NCBI GenBank assembly: GCA_035552095.1
Contig: DASZMA010000128.1
Coordinates: forward strand, 9,979 to 73,978
Origin: Bog-473 sp035552095
Lineage (GTDB): Bacteria; Actinomycetota; Acidimicrobiia; Acidimicrobiales; RAAP-2
DNA: 64,000 nt
Direction of reading: 5' to 3'
A program made the position numbers and the translations under genes. Below, piece after piece: positions 8,152-16,444 of this stretch. The first letter of the stretch is position 1; every line of letters starts with the position of its first letter. The notes beneath the pieces were generated by a model. That model worked only from the letters and a program-made list of their open reading frames with translations, did no database searches and had not been told where the DNA came from.

Positions 8152-9255
8152 TCATGCCGGGCCAGCCGGGCTGGCCGGGCCAGTTGACGGCGACAGGCCG
8201 ACCACGGCATCGCCCAGCTCGATCCCAATTGGGATGACCGCCGGGGCCGGAATGGTCACCCCGTTGTCCACGTAGCGCTGGACGTGGGCCCGGCACTCGG
8301 CCACCGACCCGTGGACCACCAGGGCGTCGACCACCTCGTCGGGGATGGCGGCCAGCGCGCCCTTGCGGTCGCCGGCCGACCAGGCGTCCCACATGGGTTG
8401 GAGGGCCGGGCCGCGCCCGAGCCAGCGGTGGAACTCGGCGTAGGCGGGGACGTTCAGATAGGCGGTGATCATGCGGCGGCCCACCATGCGGGCCAGGTCG
8501 GCGTCCTCGGTGGGGATGACGAAGATGCGGGCCACGATGGCCTTGCCCGCCCCGCCGGCGCTGGCCACCTCGGCCACCGCCTTGGTCACATCGTCGGCGC
8601 TCAGCCAATTGAGGATGGCGCCGTCGGCCTCCTTGCCGGCCAGGTGGAGCATGCCCGGGCGCAGGGCGGCCAGGTAGAGGGCGGGCTGCTGCTCGGGGAC
8701 CCGGGCCAGGCGGAAGCCGGTGACGGAGAAGCCTTCGTACTTCTCGGTGATCTTCTCGCCGGTCAGGGCCAGCCGGAGGAAGCGCAGGGTGTCGCGCACC
8801 CGGCGGTACTGGTTCTCGAAGGCCAGACCGTTCCACTGGGCCACGATGATCTCCGAGGAGGCGCCGAGCCCGAAGGCGAATTGGCCGGGCGCGGCGTCGG
8901 CGATGGAGGCCACGCTCTGGGCCAGCAGCGCCGGACCACGGGTGAAGGCCGGCGTGATGGCCACGCCCAGTTTGAGCGAAGGCTCCCAGGCGGCGGCCAG
9001 GGCCAGGGGCGTGAAACCGTCCGACCCGTCGACCTCGGCCGACCAGACGTCGGTGTAGCCGAGCTCCTTCAGCCGGGCGAACCACTCCCGGTGAGCATGC
9101 AGCGGGATGCCGTCGAAGGGGATGGTGATCCCGTGCCGTGCGCCCGCCCCAGCGCCCGCCGCCGCCCCTGCCCCAGCGCCCGCCGCCGCGCCCGTCCCAG
9201 TGCCCGCTGCCGCCCCCGCCCCCGCCCCACTCGCCGCCCCCGTTGTGCCGCTCAT
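8152..9255 (-). CDS. LLM-class F420-dependent oxidoreductase
   Basis: Luciferase-like TIM-barrel oxidoreductase (367 residues), probably using cofactor F420. Family features include LGYTDVWSAEVDGSDGF, LKLGVAITPAFTRGP and LGASSEIIVAQWNG. Residues 5-39 are an Ala/Gly repeat encoded by GC-rich tandem DNA. The ATG at 9255 overlaps the PPK2 stop as ATGA, which supports this start and so includes the Ala/Gly tract in the protein; initiation further in cannot be excluded. Substrate is unknown. Confidence 0.88.
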   Translation of the reverse strand: MSGTTGAASGAGAGAAAGTGTGAAAGAGAGAAAGAGAGARHGITIPFDGIPLHAHREWFARLKELGYTDVWSAEVDGSDGFTPLALAAAWEPSLKLGVAITPAFTRGPALLAQSVASIADAAPGQFAFGLGASSEIIVAQWNGLAFENQYRRVRDTLRFLRLALTGEKITEKYEGFSVTGFRLARVPEQQPALYLAALRPGMLHLAGKEADGAILNWLSADDVTKAVAEVASAGGAGKAIVARIFVIPTEDADLARMVGRRMITAYLNVPAYAEFHRWLGRGPALQPMWDAWSAGDRKGALAAIPDEVVDALVVHGSVAECRAHVQRYVDNGVTIPAPAVIPIGIELGDAVVGLSPSTGPASPAGPA

Positions 9256-10283
9256 GCCTCCAACCTCTCTTCTTTCTCCTCTTTATCCACTGGGTCTTTG
9301 TCCACTGGGTCGCCCTTCTCGTGCTTGTCGTGCTTGTCGTGCTTCCCTACCGTGTCGCGCCCCTCGACCGCGTCGCGCCCCTCGACCGCGTCGCGCCCTC
9401 CGCTCGCGTCGTGCCCCTCGGCCATCTCGTCCTTGTCCTCGCCGAATTCGGCGTCATCCACGGCCAGGGCCAGCTCGGTCTTGTGCTCTTCCTCGTCGTC
9501 GGCCGAGGGGACCGTGATGCCCCAGCGCTCCATGCCCACCTCCATGCGCCGGATCACCGTCTCGATCACCTCGACCCGCCCATTTCGCTTGTGCTCCGAG
9601 GAGATCACGTCCCAGGGCGCCAGCGCGCCGTGGGTCAACCGCAACATGTCGGACACGGCCGCGTTGTACGCCGGCCGCTTCTCCCGGTTGCGCCAGTCCT
9701 CATCGGTCAGCTTCCAGGACTTCAACGGATCATCTCGGCGTCGCTCGAACCGACGGAGCTGCTCCTCGTGCGACATGTGCATCCACAGCTTGATCACCAC
9801 CATGCCCTCCTCGGCCAGGGAGTGCTCAAAGTCGTTGATCTCGTCGTAGGCCCGGCGCCATTGGACCTCGGTGGCCAGATTTTCCACCCGCTCGACCAGC
9901 ACCCGCCCGTACCAGCTGCGGTCGAAGATGGTCATGCCACCCCATCCGGGCAGCGGGGGCCAGAAGCGCCACAGGAAGTGGTGGCGCAACTCGTCGGGCG
10001 TCGGGGCGGCGAACGGGGCGATGTGGACATGGCGGGGGTCCAACGGCTCGACCAGCCGCTTTATCGCCCCTCCCTTCCCGGCGGCGTCCCAGCCCTCGAA
10101 AATGATGCACACCGGAGGACCCAGCTTCCCGCCCGAGAGCTGGCCACCGTTGATGAGCCGCAGCCGCAGCAGCCGCAGCTGCGCATGGTTGAGGCGCTTG
10201 GCCTCCTCGTCCTTGGAGACACGTGCGGTGAGGTCCACATCCTCCAACCGGGGGTACGGGTGGTCGTGGTGCTTGTCGGTCAC
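9252..10283 (-). CDS. ppk2: Polyphosphate kinase 2 family protein
   Basis: Transfers phosphate between polyphosphate and nucleotides. Walker A is EGWDAAGKGG (63-72) and the Walker B/lid region has FDRSWYGR with Asp121; the helical lid and the WKLTDEDWRNREK block are conserved. The catalytic core ends near residue 240. A charged tail of about 100 residues follows, with two copies of RDAVEG and DKHDKHEK and PVDKDPVDK repeats, and is probably disordered. The start is GTG 10283. It is the first gene of the minus-strand operon that continues through the F420 oxidoreductase to the SDR. Whether it is specific for ADP, GDP or AMP cannot be told. Confidence 0.93.
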   Translation of the reverse strand: MTDKHHDHPYPRLEDVDLTARVSKDEEAKRLNHAQLRLLRLRLINGGQLSGGKLGPPVCIIFEGWDAAGKGGAIKRLVEPLDPRHVHIAPFAAPTPDELRHHFLWRFWPPLPGWGGMTIFDRSWYGRVLVERVENLATEVQWRRAYDEINDFEHSLAEEGMVVIKLWMHMSHEEQLRRFERRRDDPLKSWKLTDEDWRNREKRPAYNAAVSDMLRLTHGALAPWDVISSEHKRNGRVEVIETVIRRMEVGMERWGITVPSADDEEEHKTELALAVDDAEFGEDKDEMAEGHDASGGRDAVEGRDAVEGRDTVGKHDKHDKHEKGDPVDKDPVDKEEKEERLEA

Positions 10284-10308
10284 GGCGCCTATTGAAGCCG
10301 ATCAGAGC

Positions 10309-11424
10309 TCAGCGCGCCGACTCCTGGAAGGCGCCGACGGCGTCCACCACGTGCCGGACCAGGTCTTCTTCGCCGGCGATGACCAGGAGCTCGTGGTTGG
10401 ACAGGTGCCCCACCGTGCCTACCTTGGTCCCCGACGGGTCATAGATCCCGATCCGGGCCCCCACGTACCGGGCCGAGTCGAAGGCCAGCGTCGCCACCTC
10501 CCGCGCTCTGCCGCCCCCTCCCGCCGCACCACCTCTGCTCGCCGCACCACCACCGCCACCGCACAGCGCCTCCAATTGGTCCACCCCCAACCACGACTCG
10601 TCGTTGTACGACAGCACCAGCAACTCGCAGTCGACCGCGTCCACCACCGACCGCAGCGCTTCGGGCATCGTCCGCTTCGAATTGAACGCGCTCCGGGTCG
10701 CGGGGTCGTCCCGGGCGTCCACCCGCTTGCACGCCACCCCGTACGGCTCGGGCGCATCCCAGGCCACGAGCGTCTCCCACACGTGATAGTTCGTGAAGTA
10801 CCGGTGCTGGTTGTAAGGCGGGTCTAGATACGCCAGGTCGAACCGCCCCAGTCCCGGCGTCACCGACAACGCGTCGCCCAACACCGCCCGCCCGGGGCCG
10901 GCCAGCATCTCGGGCACCCGCAGCAGCAGCGGCCGAGCCGACCGCGGCGCCCACTGCTTCACATAGGCCATCTGCACGCCCGTGGTCGAGTCCACCCGGT
11001 CCGCCGCCTCGATCAGGCTGGTCAACAGGATGGGGTACAGAGGTGACCCCGCATACTCAGAGTCAATGGCGTCGCGCACGGCATCGATCCGAGCGCCGTT
11101 GAACGGCTGGAAAAATCTGGCCTGCCGGCTGAACGTGTCGTGCACGTAGCCCGGCCGACCCGGGAGCTCGTTCAGGTGGGTGATGGCTGCGGTCAGCGCC
11201 GTCATGTCGACGGCGGCAGCGTCGGCCTCTATGTAGCACTGGGCAAAGACGTGGGCGTATCGAGCGGAGTCGACCGCGGTGACGTGCACGCCCTGGGCCT
11301 TGAAGGCCTGGGCCACGCGGGTGGTACCGGTGAAGAGGTCGAGCGCGGTGCGGGCGCCCGAGGCGGCACAGACTTGGGCCAGCACGGGGATGAGGCGGCG
11401 CTTGCTGCCCAGGTACTTGATCAT
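10309..11424 (-). CDS. D12-class DNA adenine-N6 methyltransferase (orphan)
   Basis: The N terminus KYLGSKRRLIPVL, the SAM-binding motif LDLFTGTTRVAQAF (29-42) and the catalytic DPPY at 201-204 define a D12 (Dam-like) adenine methyltransferase of 371 residues. FTGTT replaces the more common FxGxG. A Gly/Ala/Arg-rich insertion lies near 290-307. No restriction endonuclease gene is next to it, so it is an orphan enzyme here, perhaps epigenetic. The recognition site is unknown. The start ATG 11424 fits the family N terminus exactly. It is divergent from the class I methyltransferase gene. Confidence 0.9.
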   Translation of the reverse strand: MIKYLGSKRRLIPVLAQVCAASGARTALDLFTGTTRVAQAFKAQGVHVTAVDSARYAHVFAQCYIEADAAAVDMTALTAAITHLNELPGRPGYVHDTFSRQARFFQPFNGARIDAVRDAIDSEYAGSPLYPILLTSLIEAADRVDSTTGVQMAYVKQWAPRSARPLLLRVPEMLAGPGRAVLGDALSVTPGLGRFDLAYLDPPYNQHRYFTNYHVWETLVAWDAPEPYGVACKRVDARDDPATRSAFNSKRTMPEALRSVVDAVDCELLVLSYNDESWLGVDQLEALCGGGGGAASRGGAAGGGGRAREVATLAFDSARYVGARIGIYDPSGTKVGTVGHLSNHELLVIAGEEDLVRHVVDAVGAFQESAR

Positions 11425-11470
11425 CGGCCCCGCTGTCCGCTCATCGGCTCCGCTGCCCGCTCATCGGCCC
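11421..11470. repeat. 20-nt tandem repeat at the 5' end of the adenine methyltransferase
   Basis: TCATCGGCYCCGCTGYCCGC occurs twice followed by half a copy. The first copy contains the start codon of the minus-strand methyltransferase gene. Confidence 0.75.
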
Positions 11471-11474
11471 ACCC

Positions 11475-11480
11475 TACGAT
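11475..11480 (+). promoter_or_regulatory. Putative -10 box (TACGAT) of the class I methyltransferase
   Basis: TACGAT ends 8 nt before ATG 11489 and no Shine-Dalgarno sequence is present, consistent with a leaderless transcript. Confidence 0.45.
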
Positions 11481-11488
11481 GGTGGCCC

Positions 11489-12193
11489 ATGGTGCCGGAG
11501 AATGCCCCATCGCAGTCGCCGTCGCACTGGGAGCAATGGCACGAGGGGTACGAGGATCCCGGCTCGCCGCTCTCTCTGCGGCTGCAGCTGGTGCAGGCGG
11601 GGGTGCGGGCCGCGCTGAATGGGGCGGCGGCAGGCCCTATCCGGGTGATCAGCATGTGCGCCGGGCAGGGGCGAGATGTGATTGACGAGGTCGCCGGGCA
11701 TCCCCGAGCGGCTGATGTCCGGGCCCTTTTGGTCGAGCGGGATCCCGCTCTGGTGCGCTTCGCCCGCGACCGGGCGGCGGCCGCTGGGGTGAGTGCGGGT
11801 GTGCGTGTGATGGACGGGGACGCATCGATGCCGCGGTCGTATGGCGGTGGCGGCGGCGACGGGTTCCTGCCAGCCGACTTGGTGCTGGCCTGCGGGGTGT
11901 TCGGCAATATCAGTGACGGCGACATCGCCGCCCTCATCGCTCGCCTGCCCAGTTTCTGTGCCCCCGGAGCGTCGGTGATCTGGACCCGCCACCGTCGGGC
12001 CCCCGATCTGACCCCGGCCATCCGCTCCTGGTTCGAGGAGGCCGGGTTCGAAGAGATGTCGTTCGAGGCGCCCGTGCCCCACGTCCTCAGTGTGGGGCGG
12101 CACCAATTGGTGGGCGCGCCGCCCGAGCCGAGCCGGTTTGACTCCGATACCCCGTTCTTCACCTTCACCGGCGACGGCGGGCTGCCGGCATGA
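11489..12193 (+). CDS. Class I SAM-dependent methyltransferase, unknown substrate
   Basis: A 234-residue Rossmann-type methyltransferase. VISMCAGQGRDV is the SAM-binding glycine motif and ALLVERDPALVRFAR the acidic loop after strand 2; the C terminus has FEEAGFEEMSFE and ends in TPFFTFTG. The GQGRD pattern resembles uncharacterised actinobacterial methyltransferases. Its TGA overlaps the next ATG as ATGA, so it is coupled to the membrane protein gene. Substrate not inferable. Confidence 0.8.
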   Translation: MVPENAPSQSPSHWEQWHEGYEDPGSPLSLRLQLVQAGVRAALNGAAAGPIRVISMCAGQGRDVIDEVAGHPRAADVRALLVERDPALVRFARDRAAAAGVSAGVRVMDGDASMPRSYGGGGGDGFLPADLVLACGVFGNISDGDIAALIARLPSFCAPGASVIWTRHRRAPDLTPAIRSWFEEAGFEEMSFEAPVPHVLSVGRHQLVGAPPEPSRFDSDTPFFTFTGDGGLPA

Positions 12194-13110
12194 AGTCGGA
12201 GCCCCAGCCCACGCCCCAGCCCCAGCCCACGCCCCAGCCCACGCCCGTCCTCCCTCTTGAGCTCCTGCGCATGGCGGCCCGCACCGCCCGCCAGGAGCCG
12301 GCTCGGGTCTTCATTCCAGCGGTGGTCGTGTTCGCTCTCGATGCGTTCAGCACCACCACCTTCACCGAGCTCACCGCCGACCACCACGGGCTGGCGGAGG
12401 TGGCCGGCTTCGTCGTCTTCATGTTCTCCACCCTGGGGCTGACCTTTTACAGCGGCCTGCTGGAACGGCTGGTCGGCGCAGTGGAGCGGGATCTTCCGGC
12501 CCCACCGGTCCGCCAGGTCCTGCGCCAGCTGCCCTACGGGCGACTGCTGGTGGCTGACTTGATCCTGCTCGTGCTCGACGCCGCCGCCTCGGCCGCCTTC
12601 GTGGTGCCCGGGATCATCGCCACCACCCTGTTCGCCCTGGTCGGCCCCGTGATCTCGACCCGTGGCACCACGGTCTGGGCCGCCTTCCGCCAGTCCGTGC
12701 GGCTGGTGGCGCCCCAGTTCCTGCTGGTGCTGGGGATAATCACGCTCCCGTTGGCCGTGGAGAACGAGGTGGTCACCGCGGTGGCCGTCCTGGTTCCCCA
12801 CGAGAACCTGGCCCTGGTCTTCCTGAGTCACGCCGCGTTGGGCCTGATTTTCGGGCTGGCGCTCGGCCTGGTCGAGGTCTCGCTCGCTGAGCGCCTCCTC
12901 AACGGCGCCCACGGACCCGGTGCCGGTGCCGGTGCCGGACCCGGTGCCGGTGCCAGTGCCGCCGGCGACCAACGGGTGACGGGACCAGGTGCGGCGACCG
13001 CACCACCGCTACGCTCAGCACCGGTTGGCACCGACGAGGGAGGGCATCATGGAAGAGACGATTCACGGCACGGTCATGCCGGTACTGGAGCTCTCCCTCC
13101 AGCCGGGTGA
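12190..13110 (+). CDS. Multi-pass membrane protein of unknown function
   Basis: 306 residues. After an N-terminal Pro/Gln repeat (PQPTPQPQPTPQPTP) come about six hydrophobic segments, including a VFIPAVVVFALDAF segment, LLVADLILLVLDAAASAAFVV and FLLVLGIITLPLAV. The overall look is like the polytopic domains found in actinobacterial glycerophosphodiesterase-type membrane proteins, but I assign no function. The last 60 nt overlap the next gene, and the C-terminal tail is a Gly/Ala repeat followed by a His/Gly-rich stretch, so the natural C terminus may have been extended by repeat growth. Confidence 0.65.
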   Translation: MKSEPQPTPQPQPTPQPTPVLPLELLRMAARTARQEPARVFIPAVVVFALDAFSTTTFTELTADHHGLAEVAGFVVFMFSTLGLTFYSGLLERLVGAVERDLPAPPVRQVLRQLPYGRLLVADLILLVLDAAASAAFVVPGIIATTLFALVGPVISTRGTTVWAAFRQSVRLVAPQFLLVLGIITLPLAVENEVVTAVAVLVPHENLALVFLSHAALGLIFGLALGLVEVSLAERLLNGAHGPGAGAGAGPGAGASAAGDQRVTGPGAATAPPLRSAPVGTDEGGHHGRDDSRHGHAGTGALPPAG

Positions 13111-13807
13111 GTCGGTCGTATCCGAAGTCGGGGAGTTCAGCTGGATGACCGACTCCATCCAATTCACCACCGGCATGGGCGGTGGGGTCGGCGGCAAGGG
13201 CATCATGGGCGCCGTCAAGCGCGCCGTCGGCGGCAGCTCCATCCTCATGACGACCTACACCGCCGAGGGCGGGGTGGGCTCAATCTCCTTCGCCTCCAAG
13301 CTGCCCGGTCACATTGTGCCGATCGATGTCACCCCGGGCAACGAGTTCATGGTCCACCGCCACGGCTTCATGGCCGCCACCCCACAGGTGGAACTCGGGC
13401 TCGGCTTCCAGCAGTCCATCACCGGCGGCATCTTCGGCGGCATGGGCTTCGTCCTGCAGAAGATCGGCGGGACCGGCCGGGCCTTCGTCGACCTGTCCGG
13501 CGAGGTGCTGGCCTTCGACCTGCAGCCGGGGCAGAGCATGCGGGTGCACCCGGGCCATGTCGGCCTCTTCCAGGCGTCGGTGCAGTTCCAGGTCATGCGG
13601 GTACCCGGGTTGATCAACCGTTACATGGGCAAGGACGGCCACCATTTTGCGGTGATGACGGGCCCGGGGCGCATCTGGCTGCAGTCGATGCCCGTCGCCA
13701 TCCTGGCCGGTGCAATTCAGCCCTTCTTGCCTAGCGACGGCCACTCCGTTGAGTCCGGTGCTGCCGGTGGGATTGCCGCCAGCGCCCTGGGCAGCATCTT
13801 TAAGTAG
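13049..13807 (+). CDS. TIGR00266/AIM24 family protein
   Basis: A 252-residue all-beta protein of the AIM24/TIGR00266 family: repeated short strands with PGESVVSEVGEFSWM, a Gly-rich GMGGGVGGKGIMGAVKRA loop, PGHIVPIDVTPGNEFMVHR and a central LSGEVLAFDLQPGQ.MRVHPGHV. Function of the family is not well defined (related to mitochondrial AIM24 in yeast). ATG 13049 has GAGGGAGG about 6 nt upstream. The gene overlaps the preceding membrane protein gene by 62 nt in another frame, so both are probably co-transcribed. Confidence 0.85.
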   Translation: MEETIHGTVMPVLELSLQPGESVVSEVGEFSWMTDSIQFTTGMGGGVGGKGIMGAVKRAVGGSSILMTTYTAEGGVGSISFASKLPGHIVPIDVTPGNEFMVHRHGFMAATPQVELGLGFQQSITGGIFGGMGFVLQKIGGTGRAFVDLSGEVLAFDLQPGQSMRVHPGHVGLFQASVQFQVMRVPGLINRYMGKDGHHFAVMTGPGRIWLQSMPVAILAGAIQPFLPSDGHSVESGAAGGIAASALGSIFK

Positions 13808-13826
13808 GGCGGTTCAAACAGGGCAG

Positions 13827-13878
13827 GGCAAAGGGGCGGGCAGCGCAAAGGGGCGGCCAGGGCAAAGGGGCGGGCCAG
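13827..13878. repeat. Short tandem repeat after the AIM24-like gene
   Basis: Three near-identical copies of GGCAAAGGGGCGGGCCA spaced 16-18 nt apart. A CCAATTGG palindrome follows at about 13897. Confidence 0.7.
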
Positions 13879-13927
13879 CGTTGCTTCCGCCGCCTCCAAT
13901 TGGGCGCCGCCGCCGGGGCGGCCCCCG

Positions 13928-14686
13928 TTACTGCGTGAGGTTGATCGGCTCCGGCGGCGTGGTGATGGCCACCGGCTTGCCGTACGAGGTGAAGCTGATC
14001 GTCCCGTTCTCGGTCGGGCCCCGGTCGACGATCTTGAGGACAAAGGGCTTGCCGGTGGCGGCGATGTACATCTTGCCCGTCGTCTTCTTGCCCTTCACCG
14101 TGACGGTGTCGGTCACCACCTCGACCTTGCGGCCATTGAGGGTGGTCCGGCTCAGGGAGAGCGGCGTGGTGTGGCCCTGGAAGACGGCCTGGACCAGATC
14201 GGATGCGTTGAGGAACTGGTCGAAGGACTGGAAGCGGGAATCGAGCGCCGACACCTCAATCCACTTCCCGCCGTAGGACTTGGTCTGCGCCTTGGTGGCG
14301 TGGGCGGCCCAGAACTTCTCGGGCGCATTGAAGTAGAGCAGGGGGCCGACCCGCTTGAGGTGGATCAAGCTGCCCTGCTGCTTGAACGTCCCGCCCCCCT
14401 CGCCATCGCCGTTGACCTGCAGGGACAGGTAGATGTTCGTCTTCCCCTGGAAGATCGTGCCGTTGATGCGCACGCTGCCCAGCTTCGCCTCGGCCCCGAT
14501 GGCCTTGAGCAGCCAGGTGTCGGCTTGGCTCACCGCAGCCGTGGTGGTCGTGGTGGCCGGCGCGGTGGTCGTCGTGGTGGTGGATTTCGCCGACGCCGTG
14601 GCTCCCGAGGCCAGCCCGACGATCAGGGCGGCGCCGCTCAGAGCGAGCAGGGGGCGGGCGACAACCAGGCGAAAGGAGCGGGGCAC
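13928..14686 (-). CDS. Secreted protein, LppX/LprG-like fold candidate
   Basis: 252 residues with an N-terminal signal peptide (Arg residues, then LLALSGAALIVGLASGATASA) and a Thr-rich linker. The mature part has long amphipathic strands (INGTIFQGKTNIYLSLQVNG, VGPLLYFNAPEKFW, GKPFVLKIVDRG) like LolA/LppX lipid-carrier folds, but there is no lipobox cysteine, so it would be free in the envelope. GTG 14686 is supported by TACCCT 7 nt upstream. A role in lipid or hydrophobic-molecule handling is only an inference from fold impression. Confidence 0.6.
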   Translation of the reverse strand: MPRSFRLVVARPLLALSGAALIVGLASGATASAKSTTTTTTAPATTTTTAAVSQADTWLLKAIGAEAKLGSVRINGTIFQGKTNIYLSLQVNGDGEGGGTFKQQGSLIHLKRVGPLLYFNAPEKFWAAHATKAQTKSYGGKWIEVSALDSRFQSFDQFLNASDLVQAVFQGHTTPLSLSRTTLNGRKVEVVTDTVTVKGKKTTGKMYIAATGKPFVLKIVDRGPTENGTISFTSYGKPVAITTPPEPINLTQ

Positions 14687-14693
14687 GCTGTGA

Positions 14694-14699
14694 AGGGTA
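14694..14699 (-). promoter_or_regulatory. Putative -10 box (TACCCT) of the secreted LppX-like gene
   Basis: TACCCT on the minus strand ends 7 nt before GTG 14686, with no Shine-Dalgarno sequence; it supports a leaderless start. Confidence 0.45.
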
Positions 14700-14804
14700 G
14701 TTGCCACCCACGTCCCCAATTGAGCACCCGCCGCCGACGCCGCCCATTCTCCCTGGTGAGAGCCCTGGGCCGGTTGGCGTGATCAGCCCACCCAATTGGG
14801 CGAA

Positions 14805-15782
14805 TCAGGTCGCTCCGTCGGGCTGGTTCCACTCGATCCACCCCAGGCCGCTCCCGCCGTCCTCCGCCTCATAGTGGACCATCGCCCGGGGGAAATGGCT
14901 GGTCCGACCGCTCTTGTCGTCCCGCAACAGGACCGGGCCGTAGGCCAGGGGCGTCACGGCAATAGCCAGATCTGGCCCAACCCCCGTGGACAGCTCGATA
15001 CGGGCCGAGGCCGGCAGCCCATGCGCACCCGCCTCCTCCGTCACGGACAGCGCGGTGATCGGGCGGACCTCGCCCAGGGCCGGCTGGACGTACCCGAAGA
15101 AGACGGGCATCCCGGGCACCCGGATGTCACTCAAGTGGATGCGGGTTCCGTCGTCGAGCCGGGCCGATGACCAGCACCACCCGAAGGCCCACCAGTCCCG
15201 GGCCGCCCACGAGTGGTCACGTTGCCCCGGCCCGGCGATGGACATGACGGCGCCATCGATGGTGATGGTGCCGGCCACGGTGCAGGGAATCTCATAGCGG
15301 GGCGTGAGGATGTAGTGGTACGGCGTGCCGTCGGTGGTCCAGGTCAGGTCGAGGTCGAGCCGGGCCGCCGCGCCGGGGGAGCCGGGGGAGCCGGGGGAGC
15401 CGCCGCTGTCACCGCCGACTTCGTAGGCCTGCTCGGGGCGCTCCAAGACGGTGGCCGCCGCCGACGCGGTGATCCGGAACTCCTGGAGCGGGTCGCGCAC
15501 CTCGAGCGTCACCTGGGTGGCCGCGTCCTCGGTGACCAGACCGGTACCGGCGGGCACCGGCAGTCCGTAGTTGACCGAACACACTCCGGGCCGGTCGGGC
15601 TCGACGATGTAGGTCGTCCACCACGCCACCTGCCGGTTGGGGTACATGCCCAGGCGCAGCCAGCCGCCCAGCGACCCGTCCTCCTGGACGAAGTCGGCGT
15701 AGTACGACTCGCTCCACAGGTCCTCGTCCGTCGGGGTGTGCCGGGTTTCATCGGAAGGGGAGACGGTCCAGGCCGCCGTCAT
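14805..15782 (-). CDS. Uncharacterised protein of a catabolic operon (DUF7064-like?)
   Basis: 325 residues, mostly beta strands, rich in Trp and Tyr: WSESYYADF, WLRLGMYPN, AWWTTYIV, SGPG..DHSWAARDWW, GLGWIEWNQPDG. The GQRDHSWAARDWW block is typical of large uncharacterised actinobacterial proteins that sit with steroid or aromatic degradation genes; the DUF7064 label is from memory and uncertain. A Gly/Ser/Pro repeat sits mid-protein near 15370-15410. ATG 15782 overlaps the preceding gene stop (ATGA), which fixes the start. Function unknown. Confidence 0.65.
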   Translation of the reverse strand: MTAAWTVSPSDETRHTPTDEDLWSESYYADFVQEDGSLGGWLRLGMYPNRQVAWWTTYIVEPDRPGVCSVNYGLPVPAGTGLVTEDAATQVTLEVRDPLQEFRITASAAATVLERPEQAYEVGGDSGGSPGSPGSPGAAARLDLDLTWTTDGTPYHYILTPRYEIPCTVAGTITIDGAVMSIAGPGQRDHSWAARDWWAFGWCWSSARLDDGTRIHLSDIRVPGMPVFFGYVQPALGEVRPITALSVTEEAGAHGLPASARIELSTGVGPDLAIAVTPLAYGPVLLRDDKSGRTSHFPRAMVHYEAEDGGSGLGWIEWNQPDGAT

Positions 15783-16444
15783 GAGGTGGAGTCCGCCGAG
15801 GCGGTGTTCCCTGCGGGCTCGGTCCCTCGATGCATGGCCGACGCGCCGGGCGGGCCGGGCACCTCGACGATGACCTCGTCGCGGTTGTCGAACTCGGTGC
15901 GCAGGGCGCGTGACATCACGGCGTGTTGGAAGTAAAGCGTGGTGATGTAGGTGAGTTCGAGGATGGCTTCGTCGGAGAGGTGGCGCTTGAGTTCGGCGAA
16001 GAGGTCGTCGGGGACGCGGCCGTGGTCGTAGACGAGGCAGTCGGTGTAGGCCAGCACGGCGCGCTCGGTGGCGTCGTAACAGTCCGCCACGGTCCAGGCC
16101 GGGATGGAGGTGATCTTCACCTCGGGCATGCCCAACTCCCGCATCGACTTGGCGTGCTGGGAGAAGACGAACTGGCTGGCGGCGGCCCATCCAGCGCGGA
16201 TCTGACCCAGTTCGCGCAGTTCTGGTTCGAGGATGCGAGTCGGAGATTGGTAGAGACCGAAGCCCTTGACGGCGTGGTCCAGCACGTCGGGGACCAGCGC
16301 GAAGACGGTCCACCAGTCGCCCGGCGTCCCGTCCCACCGGCCCGGTTCGGCCACCGGGTCGCGGCCCTCGAAGAGCCATTCGTACATGGTGGTGACGATG
16401 GGCGCGGTGGCCTCTGATTTGGGGACCTGGCGAAGGCGGGGCAT
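15779..16444 (-). CDS. Carboxymuconolactone decarboxylase (CMD)-like protein
   Basis: 221 residues with the all-helical CMD/AhpD layout: LEPELRELGQIRAGWAAASQFVFSQHAKSMRELG followed by TERAVLAYTD and LSDEAILELTYITTLYFQHAVM. The Cys pair of AhpD peroxidase members is absent (SQFVFSQH in its place), so thiol peroxidase activity is unlikely and a lactone decarboxylase-like or unknown role is more likely. Its ATG shares one base with the upstream TGA and its own stop overlaps the next ATG, so it is the middle gene of a three-gene operon. Confidence 0.8.
   Translation of the reverse strand: MPRLRQVPKSEATAPIVTTMYEWLFEGRDPVAEPGRWDGTPGDWWTVFALVPDVLDHAVKGFGLYQSPTRILEPELRELGQIRAGWAAASQFVFSQHAKSMRELGMPEVKITSIPAWTVADCYDATERAVLAYTDCLVYDHGRVPDDLFAELKRHLSDEAILELTYITTLYFQHAVMSRALRTEFDNRDEVIVEVPGPPGASAMHRGTEPAGNTASADSTS

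Noticed and set aside
8284..9849. Long plus-strand reading frame opposite the F420 oxidoreductase and PPK2 genes
   Set aside because: Antisense shadow: low-complexity Arg/Pro/Gly/His composition, no domain, and both opposite genes have full family motifs.
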